Position numbers and translations under genes: made by a program. A DNA stretch of 64,000 nt, from positions 1,984,001 through 2,048,000 of the forward strand of contig NZ_JALPSC010000001.1 in the NCBI RefSeq assembly GCF_023217965.1, written 5' to 3'. A model generated the notes under the pieces. The model made no database searches. It saw only the letters and a list, made by a program, of their open reading frames with translations, and was not told the DNA's origin. Shown here in pieces: positions 34,183 through 43,264 of this stretch. The stretch's first letter is position 1; each line of letters opens with the position of its first letter. This DNA comes from Prevotella sp. E13-27. Lineage in GTDB: Bacteria; Bacteroidota; Bacteroidia; Bacteroidales; Bacteroidaceae.

Positions 34183-36300
34183 TTAGAACGTAACTTCATC
34201 GCGCCAGCGGATAACAGGTTTGTTGTCTTCAAACTCTATGGGAATCCAAATATAACGGGCGTCACGTGGATGACGAGGACGCCAGATGTCGGCCATGAAG
34301 ATATGACGGCCATCCTCAAGGGTGAGCACAAAGGTACTCTGACCATTGAAGGTCTTCTCGGCCTTTGGTCCGCGGCAGGGGTTGGGATGCTGTGTCCAAG
34401 GGCCCCATATGCTGGGCGCAGAGAACATGCGGGCCTCGTTTGGCTCCCAACCTGTGCAGCCAGAGGTAATCATCCAGTAGGTGCCGTCATGTTTGAAGAT
34501 GGCTGGTGCCTCGTTCTGTCCGCCAGATGCCACACGAGTGTAGCGGCCTGTGTGATGCAGATAGTCGGCTGTCAGTTCCGCAATATGGAGCGTCACGTTG
34601 TCTTCCGAGGCGAATATATGATAGGCTTTGCCATCATCATCGATATAGAGGGTCATGTCACGCGACATCTGACCAGCAGCAAAATCACGCTTCACGAATA
34701 GCCCCTTGTCAATGGCCTTGCGCCATGACGGTGTCCACCATTTCTTGTAATTGTCCATGTTAAGCGTATCGGCTATAGCGCAGGCTTTCTTGTCAAACTC
34801 TATGGGCCATGTGCCGGCATTAGCCCTTGAGGAATACAGGAACTTATACGGTCCTTCCGGACGGTCGGCTACAGCCACACCATAGCGGGCTGCGTTGTAT
34901 CCCCTTCCTTTCAGTTCGAGATGGAACCACATGCAGAACTTCCCTGTCACCTTATTATATATAACCTTCGGACGCTCCAGTATGCAGCCGCGCTCTATGT
35001 CGTGGCCACGCTCATCGGTGACGCTCAGCGCCACACCACAGTTGCGCCAGTTCATCAGGTCTTTCGAGGCATAGCACATCACGCCCACCATAGCATTGCT
35101 GGTATGGTCGTCCTTATGCTCGCCAAACCAATAGTAGGTGTCGCCATATTTCATGATGCCACCACCATGTGCGTTGATGTGCCGACCACTCTCGTCGCGC
35201 CACAATCCGCCATTGCGAAGAGTGTGCGGTTTTTGTTGTTGCTTGTTCCAATAGTTTTCCAATCGCTTGGCTTCAGCCTTTGTGATATGAATCACCGAAC
35301 CATGTTTTGGTGATACCACGCCTTTTATCTTCATCACACCCTCATTGAATCTGCCAAGTGGTTTGAATGTCTTGAAGTCGGTGGTCTCCACGAAGCCGAA
35401 GTTATGAGGATGAACACTATAGACATCGTACATCACCACCCATTTCTTCTCTCCGATGCGTTTCCACACATTGGGAGCCTCGCAGTCACTTCGCTCATCG
35501 TCAATCTGCTCTGCATGATAGTCGTCAAAGTGGTTGATGCGGTCACTTATCATATACTTTATGCCGCCAGGGTTTTCTTGCGAAACATAGGTCATGAAGT
35601 AGCGGCCGTCGGGCATGGGACAAATATCAGCATCGAGCACTTGTATCTTGTTGTCGGGATACTCAAAGAGCAACTGTGGCTCGGTCTCCAGTGTGGTGAA
35701 GGCTTCATCGGCATAGCTGTAGTACATCTTCGTACGTTCTCCAGCCTTCTCACGGATGGTGAAATAGACCATGGGCTTTCCCACTGCAGGATCCCAGATG
35801 GTCTGGGGTGCCCATGCACAACCAATCTCTCCGAACTTCTCTGGGAAGAGCTTGTCAATGCGTGCCACGTGGTGGGTCCAGTGGATAAGGTCGTCGGAAG
35901 CCATCAGCACCAGTCCTCGGTTGTTGCCCCAACCGTATCTGTCGGGACGTTCCCACTGTGTGGTGCGTAGTCCTTTCTGCTTGCCAAAGACATGCAGGTC
36001 GGTCATGGCAATATAGAACTTCCCATTGGGTGCACGGTAGATGTGCGGATCGCGTATGCCGTTTTGCTCTGCTATGCTGTCACCGGCAATGATGGGCTCG
36101 CCATTATTCACTGGTGTGAAGTTGTAGCCGTCATAGCTGATGGCCATGAACAGCGAGTGGGTAGGGTCTGTGAAATAAGTGAAGAGATAGGCGCCCATGT
36201 CCTTCTCGGTGAGCGCACACTTCTGCTTAGCCATCGTCGGCATAGCGGACACAAGCACGATGCTACAAAGAAGTGATAGTAATAATCGTTTTAGTTTCAT
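34183..36300 (-). CDS. Bimodular GH43-family glycoside hydrolase
   Basis: The product is 705 aa from ATG 36300 with a signal peptide (MKLKRLLLSLLCSIVLVSAM, then PTMA). It carries two five-bladed propeller modules of the GH43 type. Module 1 (about 35-350) has the catalytic-type Asp in GIRDPHIYRAPNGKFYIAMT and a second acid likely in IQVLDADICPMPDGRYF. Module 2 (about 370-700) starts HINAHGGGIMKYGDTYYWFG, the pattern of exo-beta-1,3-galactanase-like GH43 members, and has SRDMTLYIDDDGKAYHIF. Pectin, arabinogalactan or similar plant side chains are likely substrates, by family. No SusC/SusD or other CAZyme is adjacent. The start found by reading further upstream to 36384 lacks a signal peptide. 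Confidence 0.85.
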   Translation of the reverse strand: MKLKRLLLSLLCSIVLVSAMPTMAKQKCALTEKDMGAYLFTYFTDPTHSLFMAISYDGYNFTPVNNGEPIIAGDSIAEQNGIRDPHIYRAPNGKFYIAMTDLHVFGKQKGLRTTQWERPDRYGWGNNRGLVLMASDDLIHWTHHVARIDKLFPEKFGEIGCAWAPQTIWDPAVGKPMVYFTIREKAGERTKMYYSYADEAFTTLETEPQLLFEYPDNKIQVLDADICPMPDGRYFMTYVSQENPGGIKYMISDRINHFDDYHAEQIDDERSDCEAPNVWKRIGEKKWVVMYDVYSVHPHNFGFVETTDFKTFKPLGRFNEGVMKIKGVVSPKHGSVIHITKAEAKRLENYWNKQQQKPHTLRNGGLWRDESGRHINAHGGGIMKYGDTYYWFGEHKDDHTSNAMVGVMCYASKDLMNWRNCGVALSVTDERGHDIERGCILERPKVIYNKVTGKFCMWFHLELKGRGYNAARYGVAVADRPEGPYKFLYSSRANAGTWPIEFDKKACAIADTLNMDNYKKWWTPSWRKAIDKGLFVKRDFAAGQMSRDMTLYIDDDGKAYHIFASEDNVTLHIAELTADYLHHTGRYTRVASGGQNEAPAIFKHDGTYWMITSGCTGWEPNEARMFSAPSIWGPWTQHPNPCRGPKAEKTFNGQSTFVLTLEDGRHIFMADIWRPRHPRDARYIWIPIEFEDNKPVIRWRDEVTF

Positions 36301-36304
36301 GCAA

Positions 36305-36312
36305 CAAAGATA
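36305..36312 (-). promoter_or_regulatory. -7 box of the GH43 gene; possible leaderless start
   Basis: The minus strand reads TATCTTTG, followed by TTGC and the ATG only 4 nt later, so transcription may begin at or within the start codon. Confidence 0.45.
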
Positions 36313-36462
36313 AGCATTATTTCCGATATTCGGATAGTGAATACTCTCCTTTCCTTTAACATTGGCAGAAAATGATAAAAACATTCGACAAAATAAACAG
36401 ATGAGGTTGATGAATACTCAAAAAGAACCGTACATTTTGTGTAAAACTGACAGAAATAATTA

Positions 36463-36542
36463 AATCTGCGTCGCAGATTAAGTAATCCGTGACGCAGATT
36501 AATAAATCTATGACGCAGTTTATTAAATCTGTGTCGCAGATT
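36463..36542. repeat. Four 17-bp palindromes at exact 21-bp spacing
   Basis: Copies start at 36463 (aatctgcgtcgcagatt), 36484 (aatccgtgacgcagatt), 36505 (aatctatgacgcagttt) and 36526 (aatctgtgtcgcagatt). Each is a near-perfect dyad with 8-nt arms. The array lies between the end of the CotH-type gene and the upstream side of the GH43 gene, about 150 bp before its -7 box. Confidence 0.85.
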
Positions 36543-36614
36543 TAGTTGTTCCAGTTTGTTTTATCGGCTTTTTGCGACAGTCTCTTTTTCTTTGTCTGTT
36601 GGAATGACCTCTTA

Positions 36615-39600
36615 TTACTTCATGAACTTGCATCCTACACGGTTACCTTCAGCATCGGTGGCACGTGCCACGTAGAAGCCTTGAGGCAGATGAGCCACAC
36701 TGACGAGGGCTGAACCGCCCTTGACCATTGTAGCGGTATGCTCTACTAGACGGCCGTCGGTGGTGTAGATGTCAATGGTGGCAATGCCGTCGTCCTCATT
36801 CTTAACAAGCAACTGCTGTGCTCCGTAGCGTATGCGGAAGCCGTTGGCAGCAGCGATGAAGGTGTGCTCAACAGAGGTAGCCTTCTTCAGCTCTTCCTGA
36901 TTGGTGAGCTCTGCATAGCTGCTCATGATGTTTGGCTTGGCAATGGTTGTTACGTTCATTGAATAGATGTCGGCAGCACCGTCAGGATAGCGACCTACGG
37001 TGGTGTTTGCATCGTGTGCTCCATAATAGAGCACGTCGGTCCACTGTTTGTTGGCTGCCTTTAGTGCAAGTACGCCTCCGTCGCCAGAAATCTTAAACGA
37101 TGCGTGGAGAGCCTGGTCGGTGGTAGGCTGCTTGTCACACCAGATGATGAGGTGACCGTGAGCAGGAATAATAGTTTTTGCGTTGGTGTTGCCTTTGCTT
37201 AGCTTGCACTTCTCCGGATTTGACAAGTCGTCGGTGAGGTACATGCCTTCTATGTCAACAGCCTCGTCGGTGGTGTTGTATAGCTCTACCCAGTCGCTCT
37301 TCTTCTGATATTCATTGATGTAACTGTCGTTAGAGCCGCTCACCTCGTTGATGCGTACCGCGTTGATGCCCTGCTTTGCACGCTCGCTCTTCGAGAGGTT
37401 GCGATAAGAAGCGGTTAGGACGATATTTTCCCCTTCGGGCAGTGCTATCTCGGCATCGGTAGAGTAGTAGTCTTGCGCCGAAGTGGCTGTCATGCGGATG
37501 GATGCTTCCCAAAGGATGTCTGACGAACGGAGTGACTCGTTGTGAACCTCCACGGCGATGGTGTTGCTGCCCTTATGGAAGAGGCTTGCGTCAAGAGATA
37601 ATGTTCCCTCATCGGGATTGCCGTGAGCATAGTGGTTGGCGAAGGTGTCGTATGACGGTGTGCCGTCAGGCATGTTGTAGCGTCCTGCCTCTGTGCCGTT
37701 GACATAGACCACAAAGCCGTCGTCGGCATAGTAATCGAGTGAGAATGTTGCATCAGCAGCAGGGGCCTGAGTGAGGTTCACCTTAGTGCGGAAATAGAAC
37801 ACAGCCTTCTGAGTTTCGTAGTCCACCTGTGTAGCAGCTGTGATGTTCGGATTGTTGTAGCCTAATGGCGCATTGCCGCTCTTCCATCCGCTCTCGCCGT
37901 ATGATGGTGACTGCCAGTTTACCCCGTCGAGTGAGCCCTTGTCATAGTAGCTCCACTGGCTGCCGTTGCTTAATATTGTCTGAGTGTTTAAAGATGGTGA
38001 CAGCCATCCCTTGAACTCATAGCCGGCAGGAGCGATGGCTTTCAGCTTAGCAGGCGCAACAAGGTAGCCGTTGAAAGAGTTAGTCGGAATAATAGCATCG
38101 TTTACCTGTATAAAAGCACCTTCAACGTCACTGCTCATGTTAACGCGTCGCATGTCGTTATCGCTGAGTCCGAATGTCCAGTAGTTCTTCAGCGCATTTG
38201 TTGCTTTGGTGAGACGTGCCTTGAGGTTGTTGCGAATACCATCTGCGGTTGAGTTCAGCGCGCTGCCAACACCATCAGCGTTCATGGCAGACTGTACGCG
38301 CTCCTGCAACTGGTTGATAACACTTATTGCACGCTCTGCCTCAAACACACTACCACCCATGATGCTGTAAGCATCGATAAAGCGACGGCGGAAGTCGCTG
38401 TTCTGCAGTAGGTTCTTGAACAGGGTCACGAAGCGTATCTGAGCGCTGATGCGTCCGAGTGAGGTGGGGTAGAGCTTGTCAAATGTGTATTGCTCTTTAC
38501 CCATGAAAAGATTGATAGGGTCGTCTGAGTTGAAAGAACCGTCGAGGTCGAACATCACGAAGCGGAACTTGCCGCCATCACGATGACGGAATGCCTTGAC
38601 GTTGTTCTGTGGCCAGTCCCAGTTGCCGAGATAGAGCTGTGCAGCCATGTAGTTTGCATATTCGTCGATGTCAACCATGCTGCAGATCTCTTTATAGGTC
38701 TCGCTATTGGCAGCGTCGGGCGAGAGAATATCTACCAGCTGGTTGTAAACGTCGGGTGTGCCGCATTTCTGTACATAGCCAGAGTCGGGCGACATCTCGA
38801 ACTGGTCTATCTCATCGTCACCCCAGCCGTAGTTCGCATAGACATAGTGCTTGTTGTTTGGCTCGCGCACATTCAGAACACCTATGTATCTGCCATTTAT
38901 GAATTCATGTACTGGCTGGTAGCTCTGATAATCAATGTCTATGCCTGATGTGTGCACAATCTGCTGCAGGGCTGGGTCGCGGAAACGAGCCTGTGTGTCG
39001 TTACCTCCGTTACGAATCTGAAGTGTGCGGTTACGAATGTAAGGCTTCTCTTCAAAGAAAGAGTAAGGCAGGTTCTTGTTGCCACCCAGCTCCTTGCTGC
39101 CTTTCAGCTTGAATGCGTGAGGAGACCAAGCACGGCTCCATCCGCCACACATCTCAAGGTCAACATCCTGGTTGAGCACCATCTCGCCGTTAGCATCAAT
39201 ATAAGAGAAGTTCACAGGACGCTCCCAGTCCATGTTCCAGTTGCATGCCTGTGACTGTCCGTTGCCGGGACGGCCGTTGCCGCTACCCTGAACGAGCACG
39301 CCCATCTCCTGACCGTAGAGGTCTCTGTCTTGTCCTACTACCGACACGATTGGCAGGTAGTAGTCTTTGTCGCGGAAGATATAAGAGCGCGTGACCACTG
39401 GCGATGGTAGCTTGCCCTCGGCAAAAAGACGGAAACGGTAGACTGTAGTAGTACTACATCCAAACTGTCCCTTATTGACGACAGGACCTTCCATCGTTGG
39501 TACTGAGCCATCGGTAGTAAATGCTAGCCAGCAACCGTCGGGCACCGTGACGTTGATGCTCAGCGGCGATGTGAACAGCTGAGAAGGCTGGTCAACGACA

Positions 39601-41756
39601 GGTGCCGAAAGCTGTGTTGTGGCAAAGGTGCTTGTAGCGTTTGTCGCACCAGGCGTGGCCTTGAATGCGTTGCCCCATTCACCAGTGCCGTCTGTCTTGC
39701 GTGCATAGCTGATGCGCTCCATTGATGCAGGGTAGGTCTGACTGGCAAGAAGCGTTCCGTCGCTGTTGCTTATGTAGATGGTGCCTCCATCGGTGTCGAG
39801 CTTGAATGGAGCGTTCTTCACAGCTATGTTATTGCTGTCGAACCAGATGGTCTTAAAGCCATGGGCACTTACTGAACCGGCCTCTACTGGCATCTGCCAC
39901 TTTCTGAGGTTCGTGGCATCATCGCTGACGAACAGACCTACAAGTGAGATGCTCTTTGCTGATGTGTTATATATCTCAATCCATCCGTCGTAGTTGTAGG
40001 CAGGACTAACGAACTCATCGATGTTTGACGCCATAATCTCGTTGATGGCGAGATCACCCACGGCAATGGTTGATGAGACGGCAGTAATGGTTATGCTCTT
40101 GGTGATATTTGAGCCGTCGGTGGTAGTGGCGCTGATGGTAGCTTTTCCTGCTCCGCAAGCTGTGACAAGCCCCGTCTGGTCAACTGTTGCCACCTGAGGA
40201 TTGCTTGATGTCCAGTTGAGTACCTTGTTCTTCGCGTTGGTCGGGCGTATCGTTGCTGTAATCTGGGTTGTCTCGCCAACGGTGAGAGTTGTCTTGCTTG
40301 TATTGAGCGTGAGCTGTGTTACGGCTACATAGACGCTGTTGTAATAGTCTTTGGCATCTTTGCCGTTGCCGTAGTATGTGAGGCTGAAGTCATCGAAGAT
40401 TGACCAGTCGCTGTCGTTGGTGTAGTCCTTGCGTACACCGATGATCAGCTCTCCGCTATCGTCAACAGGTATAAGTACTGTGTTGTCATAGAAACCTAAG
40501 CTGTGCATGTAATGCTCGGCTGCAATCATGTCGTTAGGACAGTAGAATGTCTTTTTGAGACTATTGTCATAGTACTGTGACTCACTGCCGACATAGGCTC
40601 TGTTTTCATTCTCTGGCGACCACGATGACATGATGGACTCTTCATTGTTGGTGTTGCCACTTGAGGCATATAGCTTTGCATAACGTGACTCGTTATTAGC
40701 AGCACGATAGTTAGTATATGCGTTGTTTGCGTCGCCTGCGCGGTAGAACGCCTTCACGCCTACAGCATAGATACCTGCGGGCAGGTCGCTTATAACCTGA
40801 TAGGTGTCGTAGGTCTTGTTGTAGTGCTCGGCATTCTCCCTTGGTGATGCATAACCAAAAGCTGTACCCAGCCATCCTGTCAAGATGTTGTTGCCCTCGA
40901 AGTTCGGGTTCTCAATCTTGAAGGTCATGTCATAGGGGTTTGCAAGCGTGGCATTGGCCGACTGGTTGTTCTTCCAATCAATAATCTTCGCATTCACTGA
41001 GTCGGTAGCATAATAGATGTCATTATAGCTGGCGTTCTCGTTGAGATAGACGTTCTTTTCTGAAGATACGTCAAGCCCATAGCCCTCAGCCTCTTCTATC
41101 AATGCTCTCAGGTGCTCGGCAAAGTAGTATATTTCGAGTTTATTATTGAAGGCATCGTAGTCATCAGGATTTACCAATCCCCATTCAATATAGCTCTGGT
41201 TTGACGGGTCAAGGAAGGGATATACAACGGTGTTCTGTGCATTAGCGTCGATGCCTACATAATGTCCACCCTCCTGTACATAGTTTCCTCCTGTCTGCCA
41301 GTTTCTCCACCCGGGATTGCCGTTAGGCGATGCGAAGATGCGGAACGACTTGTTACCAGTCTTCTCTATGCCAAAGCGATAGTTCGCCTGATTGTTGTAG
41401 TCAACATACATGGTAGTGGTGTTTTCGATGAATGTCATTCTCCACCAGCCTTGGTAGTTGTCGTACCAACGATATGTGTCGCTGTAGTCGCCATCGGCAA
41501 TGAAAATGACGCCAAGTCCGTAATTGCTGCTCACGCTTGACTGCGTGTTGTAATCATTGCCATTGCAATAGAATGCTTTTGCGTTGATGTTGTAAAGATA
41601 ATAGAAATCATCAGTGTTATCGCTTACTGTGAATCCTTTCAAAGTAGTGGTATCAAACTCCGGCATCTGTCTTATTCCATTTACGATAATAGCATAGCTA
41701 TTAGCAGTGCAGAGCAGAGTAAATATACCGATAAGGAGTAGCTTTAGATGTCTCAT
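36615..41756 (-). CDS. Giant secreted CotH/lamin-tail domain protein
   Basis: The 1713-aa protein has a signal peptide (MRHLKLLLIGIFTLLCTANS, then YA). Modules in order: an unassigned N-terminal part to about 475, a Big_2 Ig-like domain (478-555, LTLNTSKTTLTVGETTQITA), a lamin-tail domain (about 568-690, LAINEIMASNIDEFVSPAYN), a chitobiase-type segment (about 700-775), a CotH kinase-like domain (about 800-1155, FRHRDGGKFRFVMFDLDGSF), an FN3/PA14-like region, a second lamin-tail domain (about 1462-1590, AVRINEVSGSNDSYINEYQK) and a C-terminal tail (ALVSVAHLPQGFYVARATDA, ending in VGCKFMK). CotH proteins phosphorylate spore coat proteins in Bacillus. In Bacteroidales these are large surface proteins of uncertain role. 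It is a single-gene unit on the minus strand. Confidence 0.88.
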   Translation of the reverse strand: MRHLKLLLIGIFTLLCTANSYAIIVNGIRQMPEFDTTTLKGFTVSDNTDDFYYLYNINAKAFYCNGNDYNTQSSVSSNYGLGVIFIADGDYSDTYRWYDNYQGWWRMTFIENTTTMYVDYNNQANYRFGIEKTGNKSFRIFASPNGNPGWRNWQTGGNYVQEGGHYVGIDANAQNTVVYPFLDPSNQSYIEWGLVNPDDYDAFNNKLEIYYFAEHLRALIEEAEGYGLDVSSEKNVYLNENASYNDIYYATDSVNAKIIDWKNNQSANATLANPYDMTFKIENPNFEGNNILTGWLGTAFGYASPRENAEHYNKTYDTYQVISDLPAGIYAVGVKAFYRAGDANNAYTNYRAANNESRYAKLYASSGNTNNEESIMSSWSPENENRAYVGSESQYYDNSLKKTFYCPNDMIAAEHYMHSLGFYDNTVLIPVDDSGELIIGVRKDYTNDSDWSIFDDFSLTYYGNGKDAKDYYNSVYVAVTQLTLNTSKTTLTVGETTQITATIRPTNAKNKVLNWTSSNPQVATVDQTGLVTACGAGKATISATTTDGSNITKSITITAVSSTIAVGDLAINEIMASNIDEFVSPAYNYDGWIEIYNTSAKSISLVGLFVSDDATNLRKWQMPVEAGSVSAHGFKTIWFDSNNIAVKNAPFKLDTDGGTIYISNSDGTLLASQTYPASMERISYARKTDGTGEWGNAFKATPGATNATSTFATTQLSAPVVDQPSQLFTSPLSINVTVPDGCWLAFTTDGSVPTMEGPVVNKGQFGCSTTTVYRFRLFAEGKLPSPVVTRSYIFRDKDYYLPIVSVVGQDRDLYGQEMGVLVQGSGNGRPGNGQSQACNWNMDWERPVNFSYIDANGEMVLNQDVDLEMCGGWSRAWSPHAFKLKGSKELGGNKNLPYSFFEEKPYIRNRTLQIRNGGNDTQARFRDPALQQIVHTSGIDIDYQSYQPVHEFINGRYIGVLNVREPNNKHYVYANYGWGDDEIDQFEMSPDSGYVQKCGTPDVYNQLVDILSPDAANSETYKEICSMVDIDEYANYMAAQLYLGNWDWPQNNVKAFRHRDGGKFRFVMFDLDGSFNSDDPINLFMGKEQYTFDKLYPTSLGRISAQIRFVTLFKNLLQNSDFRRRFIDAYSIMGGSVFEAERAISVINQLQERVQSAMNADGVGSALNSTADGIRNNLKARLTKATNALKNYWTFGLSDNDMRRVNMSSDVEGAFIQVNDAIIPTNSFNGYLVAPAKLKAIAPAGYEFKGWLSPSLNTQTILSNGSQWSYYDKGSLDGVNWQSPSYGESGWKSGNAPLGYNNPNITAATQVDYETQKAVFYFRTKVNLTQAPAADATFSLDYYADDGFVVYVNGTEAGRYNMPDGTPSYDTFANHYAHGNPDEGTLSLDASLFHKGSNTIAVEVHNESLRSSDILWEASIRMTATSAQDYYSTDAEIALPEGENIVLTASYRNLSKSERAKQGINAVRINEVSGSNDSYINEYQKKSDWVELYNTTDEAVDIEGMYLTDDLSNPEKCKLSKGNTNAKTIIPAHGHLIIWCDKQPTTDQALHASFKISGDGGVLALKAANKQWTDVLYYGAHDANTTVGRYPDGAADIYSMNVTTIAKPNIMSSYAELTNQEELKKATSVEHTFIAAANGFRIRYGAQQLLVKNEDDGIATIDIYTTDGRLVEHTATMVKGGSALVSVAHLPQGFYVARATDAEGNRVGCKFMK

Positions 41757-41806
41757 GTTGTGTTATGGTTTTTATATTGATAATATTAGTTAGCGCAAAA
41801 TCGGGG

Positions 41807-41814
41807 CAAAGTTA
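41807..41814 (-). promoter_or_regulatory. -7 box of the CotH-type gene
   Basis: The minus strand reads TAACTTTG, 51 nt before the ATG. Confidence 0.6.
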
Positions 41815-41890
41815 CAAAAAAATCGAGTGCAGAACAAAAGATTTTAATCTTTTTTATGCTGAGATGCAGTAAGTTCGCCATCTTAGATGG

Positions 41891-41990
41891 CAAAGTTACA
41901 CAAAAACGAGAGAAGAGCGAAAGAAAAGTTTATTTTTCTTTCCTATTCCGAGTGCTAAGTAACTTCGACGGAGTCAAAGTCACACAAAAA
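41891..41990 (+). repeat. Left copy of the 100-bp island-bounding direct repeat
   Basis: This copy matches 51628-51727 at 97 of 100 positions in the same orientation. It contains a 9-bp hairpin (gaaagaaaa/ttttctttc) and ends with a partial restart of itself (caaagtcacacaaaaa). On the minus strand it carries gtaactttg, a promoter-like box. Confidence 0.9.
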
Positions 41991-42363
41991 GCTTGTAAAA
42001 GCGAAGCTATTTTGGAAGATTAACGCAATTCAGCCTGAAATAGAGTCAAGACGGGGATTTAGAACCCCTTGATAAGGGGCGGCTATAATGCAGGGATATG
42101 CAAATTGGGGAGGATTGGAGAAAGAGTTAGGTTGCCAAATCGTAACCCCAAATTAGGGTTCTGATGTAGGTTAATCGACTAAGCAAATCGGGGCAGAATG
42201 GCGTACCTTTCACCCTCCGTTCACTTCCAGTTTCTTATTCCGCAAACTGCTACATTTCGCATAGCGATGAATGCCAAAAGAAATAGTGGTTTTGCAGCCT
42301 GATTTGAAAAACAAGTAAATTTCTTCCTTTTTATTTGTATTTAAACTGATTTGTAAGAAAACA

Positions 42364-42395
42364 TTTGTTCCCTTGCAATCAATTTATTATATTTG
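42364..42395 (+). promoter_or_regulatory. Promoter of the EEP-McrBC operon
   Basis: TTTG (42364-42367), 20 nt, TATATTTG (42388-42395); the leader is about 150 nt. Confidence 0.6.
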
Positions 42396-42548
42396 CACAC
42401 GAAACGCCTAAAAAAATAGATTTCTACTAATAAGGAATAAACGCATCAATATATATGAAAAAAGAAGTGTTTCGTACTAATGTGAGGCAAGATAGGGGAA
42501 CGTCCCTTGATTCGAGTATGTAGTTGATGCAGAAAAAAATAGTTAATT

Positions 42549-43217
42549 ATGAAAATATTGTCATATAATATAAATCGTTCTACGCAGGAAAAGATAGACA
42601 AAATCATGCAGTTCAATGCAGATGTCTTTATTCTTCCAGAAGTGGCTTGTCCTTCTCAAGTAAAGGTTCCAGAAGGGTATAGAATGGAATGGATGGGTAA
42701 TTATGACTTCAAAGGGCTTGGCGTTATTTGGAAATCGGGAATGAAAGCTGAAATCCCACAATGGTATAACCCCTGTCATCAGCATTTCCTTCCTATCATC
42801 ATTGAGAATAAGTTAATCATGGCTGCATGGCCTACAAGAACTGATGATAATGCTCCGAAAGATTATCCACAGATTGCAATGGAAACATTGCAGGAATATG
42901 CTCCATACTTGAAAGAGTGCCCTACTGTTATCTCTGGCGACATGAACTGTTATAAAGGACAGGCTGGCGAGACAAAGCAATATAGCATTGAGACTATATT
43001 CAGCTTTCTGGAAGGTATGGGCTATGTTAGTGCTTATCACCAAAAAACAGGAGAGCTGTTAGGTAAGGAAAGCAAGACAACTTATTATCATAGGTTTAAT
43101 GAGAATTCGCCTTTCTTTCTTGACTATACTTTCTCAAATTTGGCCTTCAAGTCGTATGCACTCTGCGAGTGGAACAAAGAAATAAGTGACCATGTTGCTC
43201 AAATGATGGAATTGTAA
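42549..43217 (+). CDS. Endonuclease/exonuclease/phosphatase-fold protein
   Basis: This is a 222-aa EEP-superfamily metallo-enzyme. Family marks are MKILSYNINRS at the start (metal-binding Asn), FILPEV (catalytic Glu), VISGDMNCYKGQ (GDxN), FFLDYTFSN and the terminal ISDHVAQ (SDH). Members cut DNA or RNA or remove phosphates from nucleic acids, lipids or sugars. It is encoded 47 nt before mcrB in what looks like one operon with mcrB and mcrC, so an accessory nuclease for that defence system is inferred. The A/T-rich sequence with AGA/AGG arginine codons, unlike the core genes, points to transfer. Confidence 0.82.
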   Translation: MKILSYNINRSTQEKIDKIMQFNADVFILPEVACPSQVKVPEGYRMEWMGNYDFKGLGVIWKSGMKAEIPQWYNPCHQHFLPIIIENKLIMAAWPTRTDDNAPKDYPQIAMETLQEYAPYLKECPTVISGDMNCYKGQAGETKQYSIETIFSFLEGMGYVSAYHQKTGELLGKESKTTYYHRFNENSPFFLDYTFSNLAFKSYALCEWNKEISDHVAQMMEL

Positions 43218-43264
43218 TTTGGTTATCTAAAAAGTTTTGTTTGGAATCTGTAAATCGATAAAGT

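Larger units (their letters stand above)
41757..42548. other. Long intergenic region at the left end of the accessory island
   Basis: This 792-bp stretch holds the CotH gene promoter (41807-41814), the left 100-bp repeat (41891-41990), two small hairpins (ccccttgataagggg near 42066-42080; accccaaattagggt near 42144-42158), a copy of GGTTGCCAAATCGTAACCC (42130-42148) shared with the right end of the island, and the promoter of the EEP gene (42364-42395). No open reading frame of useful length was seen. Confidence 0.6.

Noticed and set aside
36463..36542. CRISPR-like array
   Set aside because: Units are 17-bp dyads with 4-nt gaps, only four copies, and no cas genes are near. It is tandem operators or a repeat family, not CRISPR.
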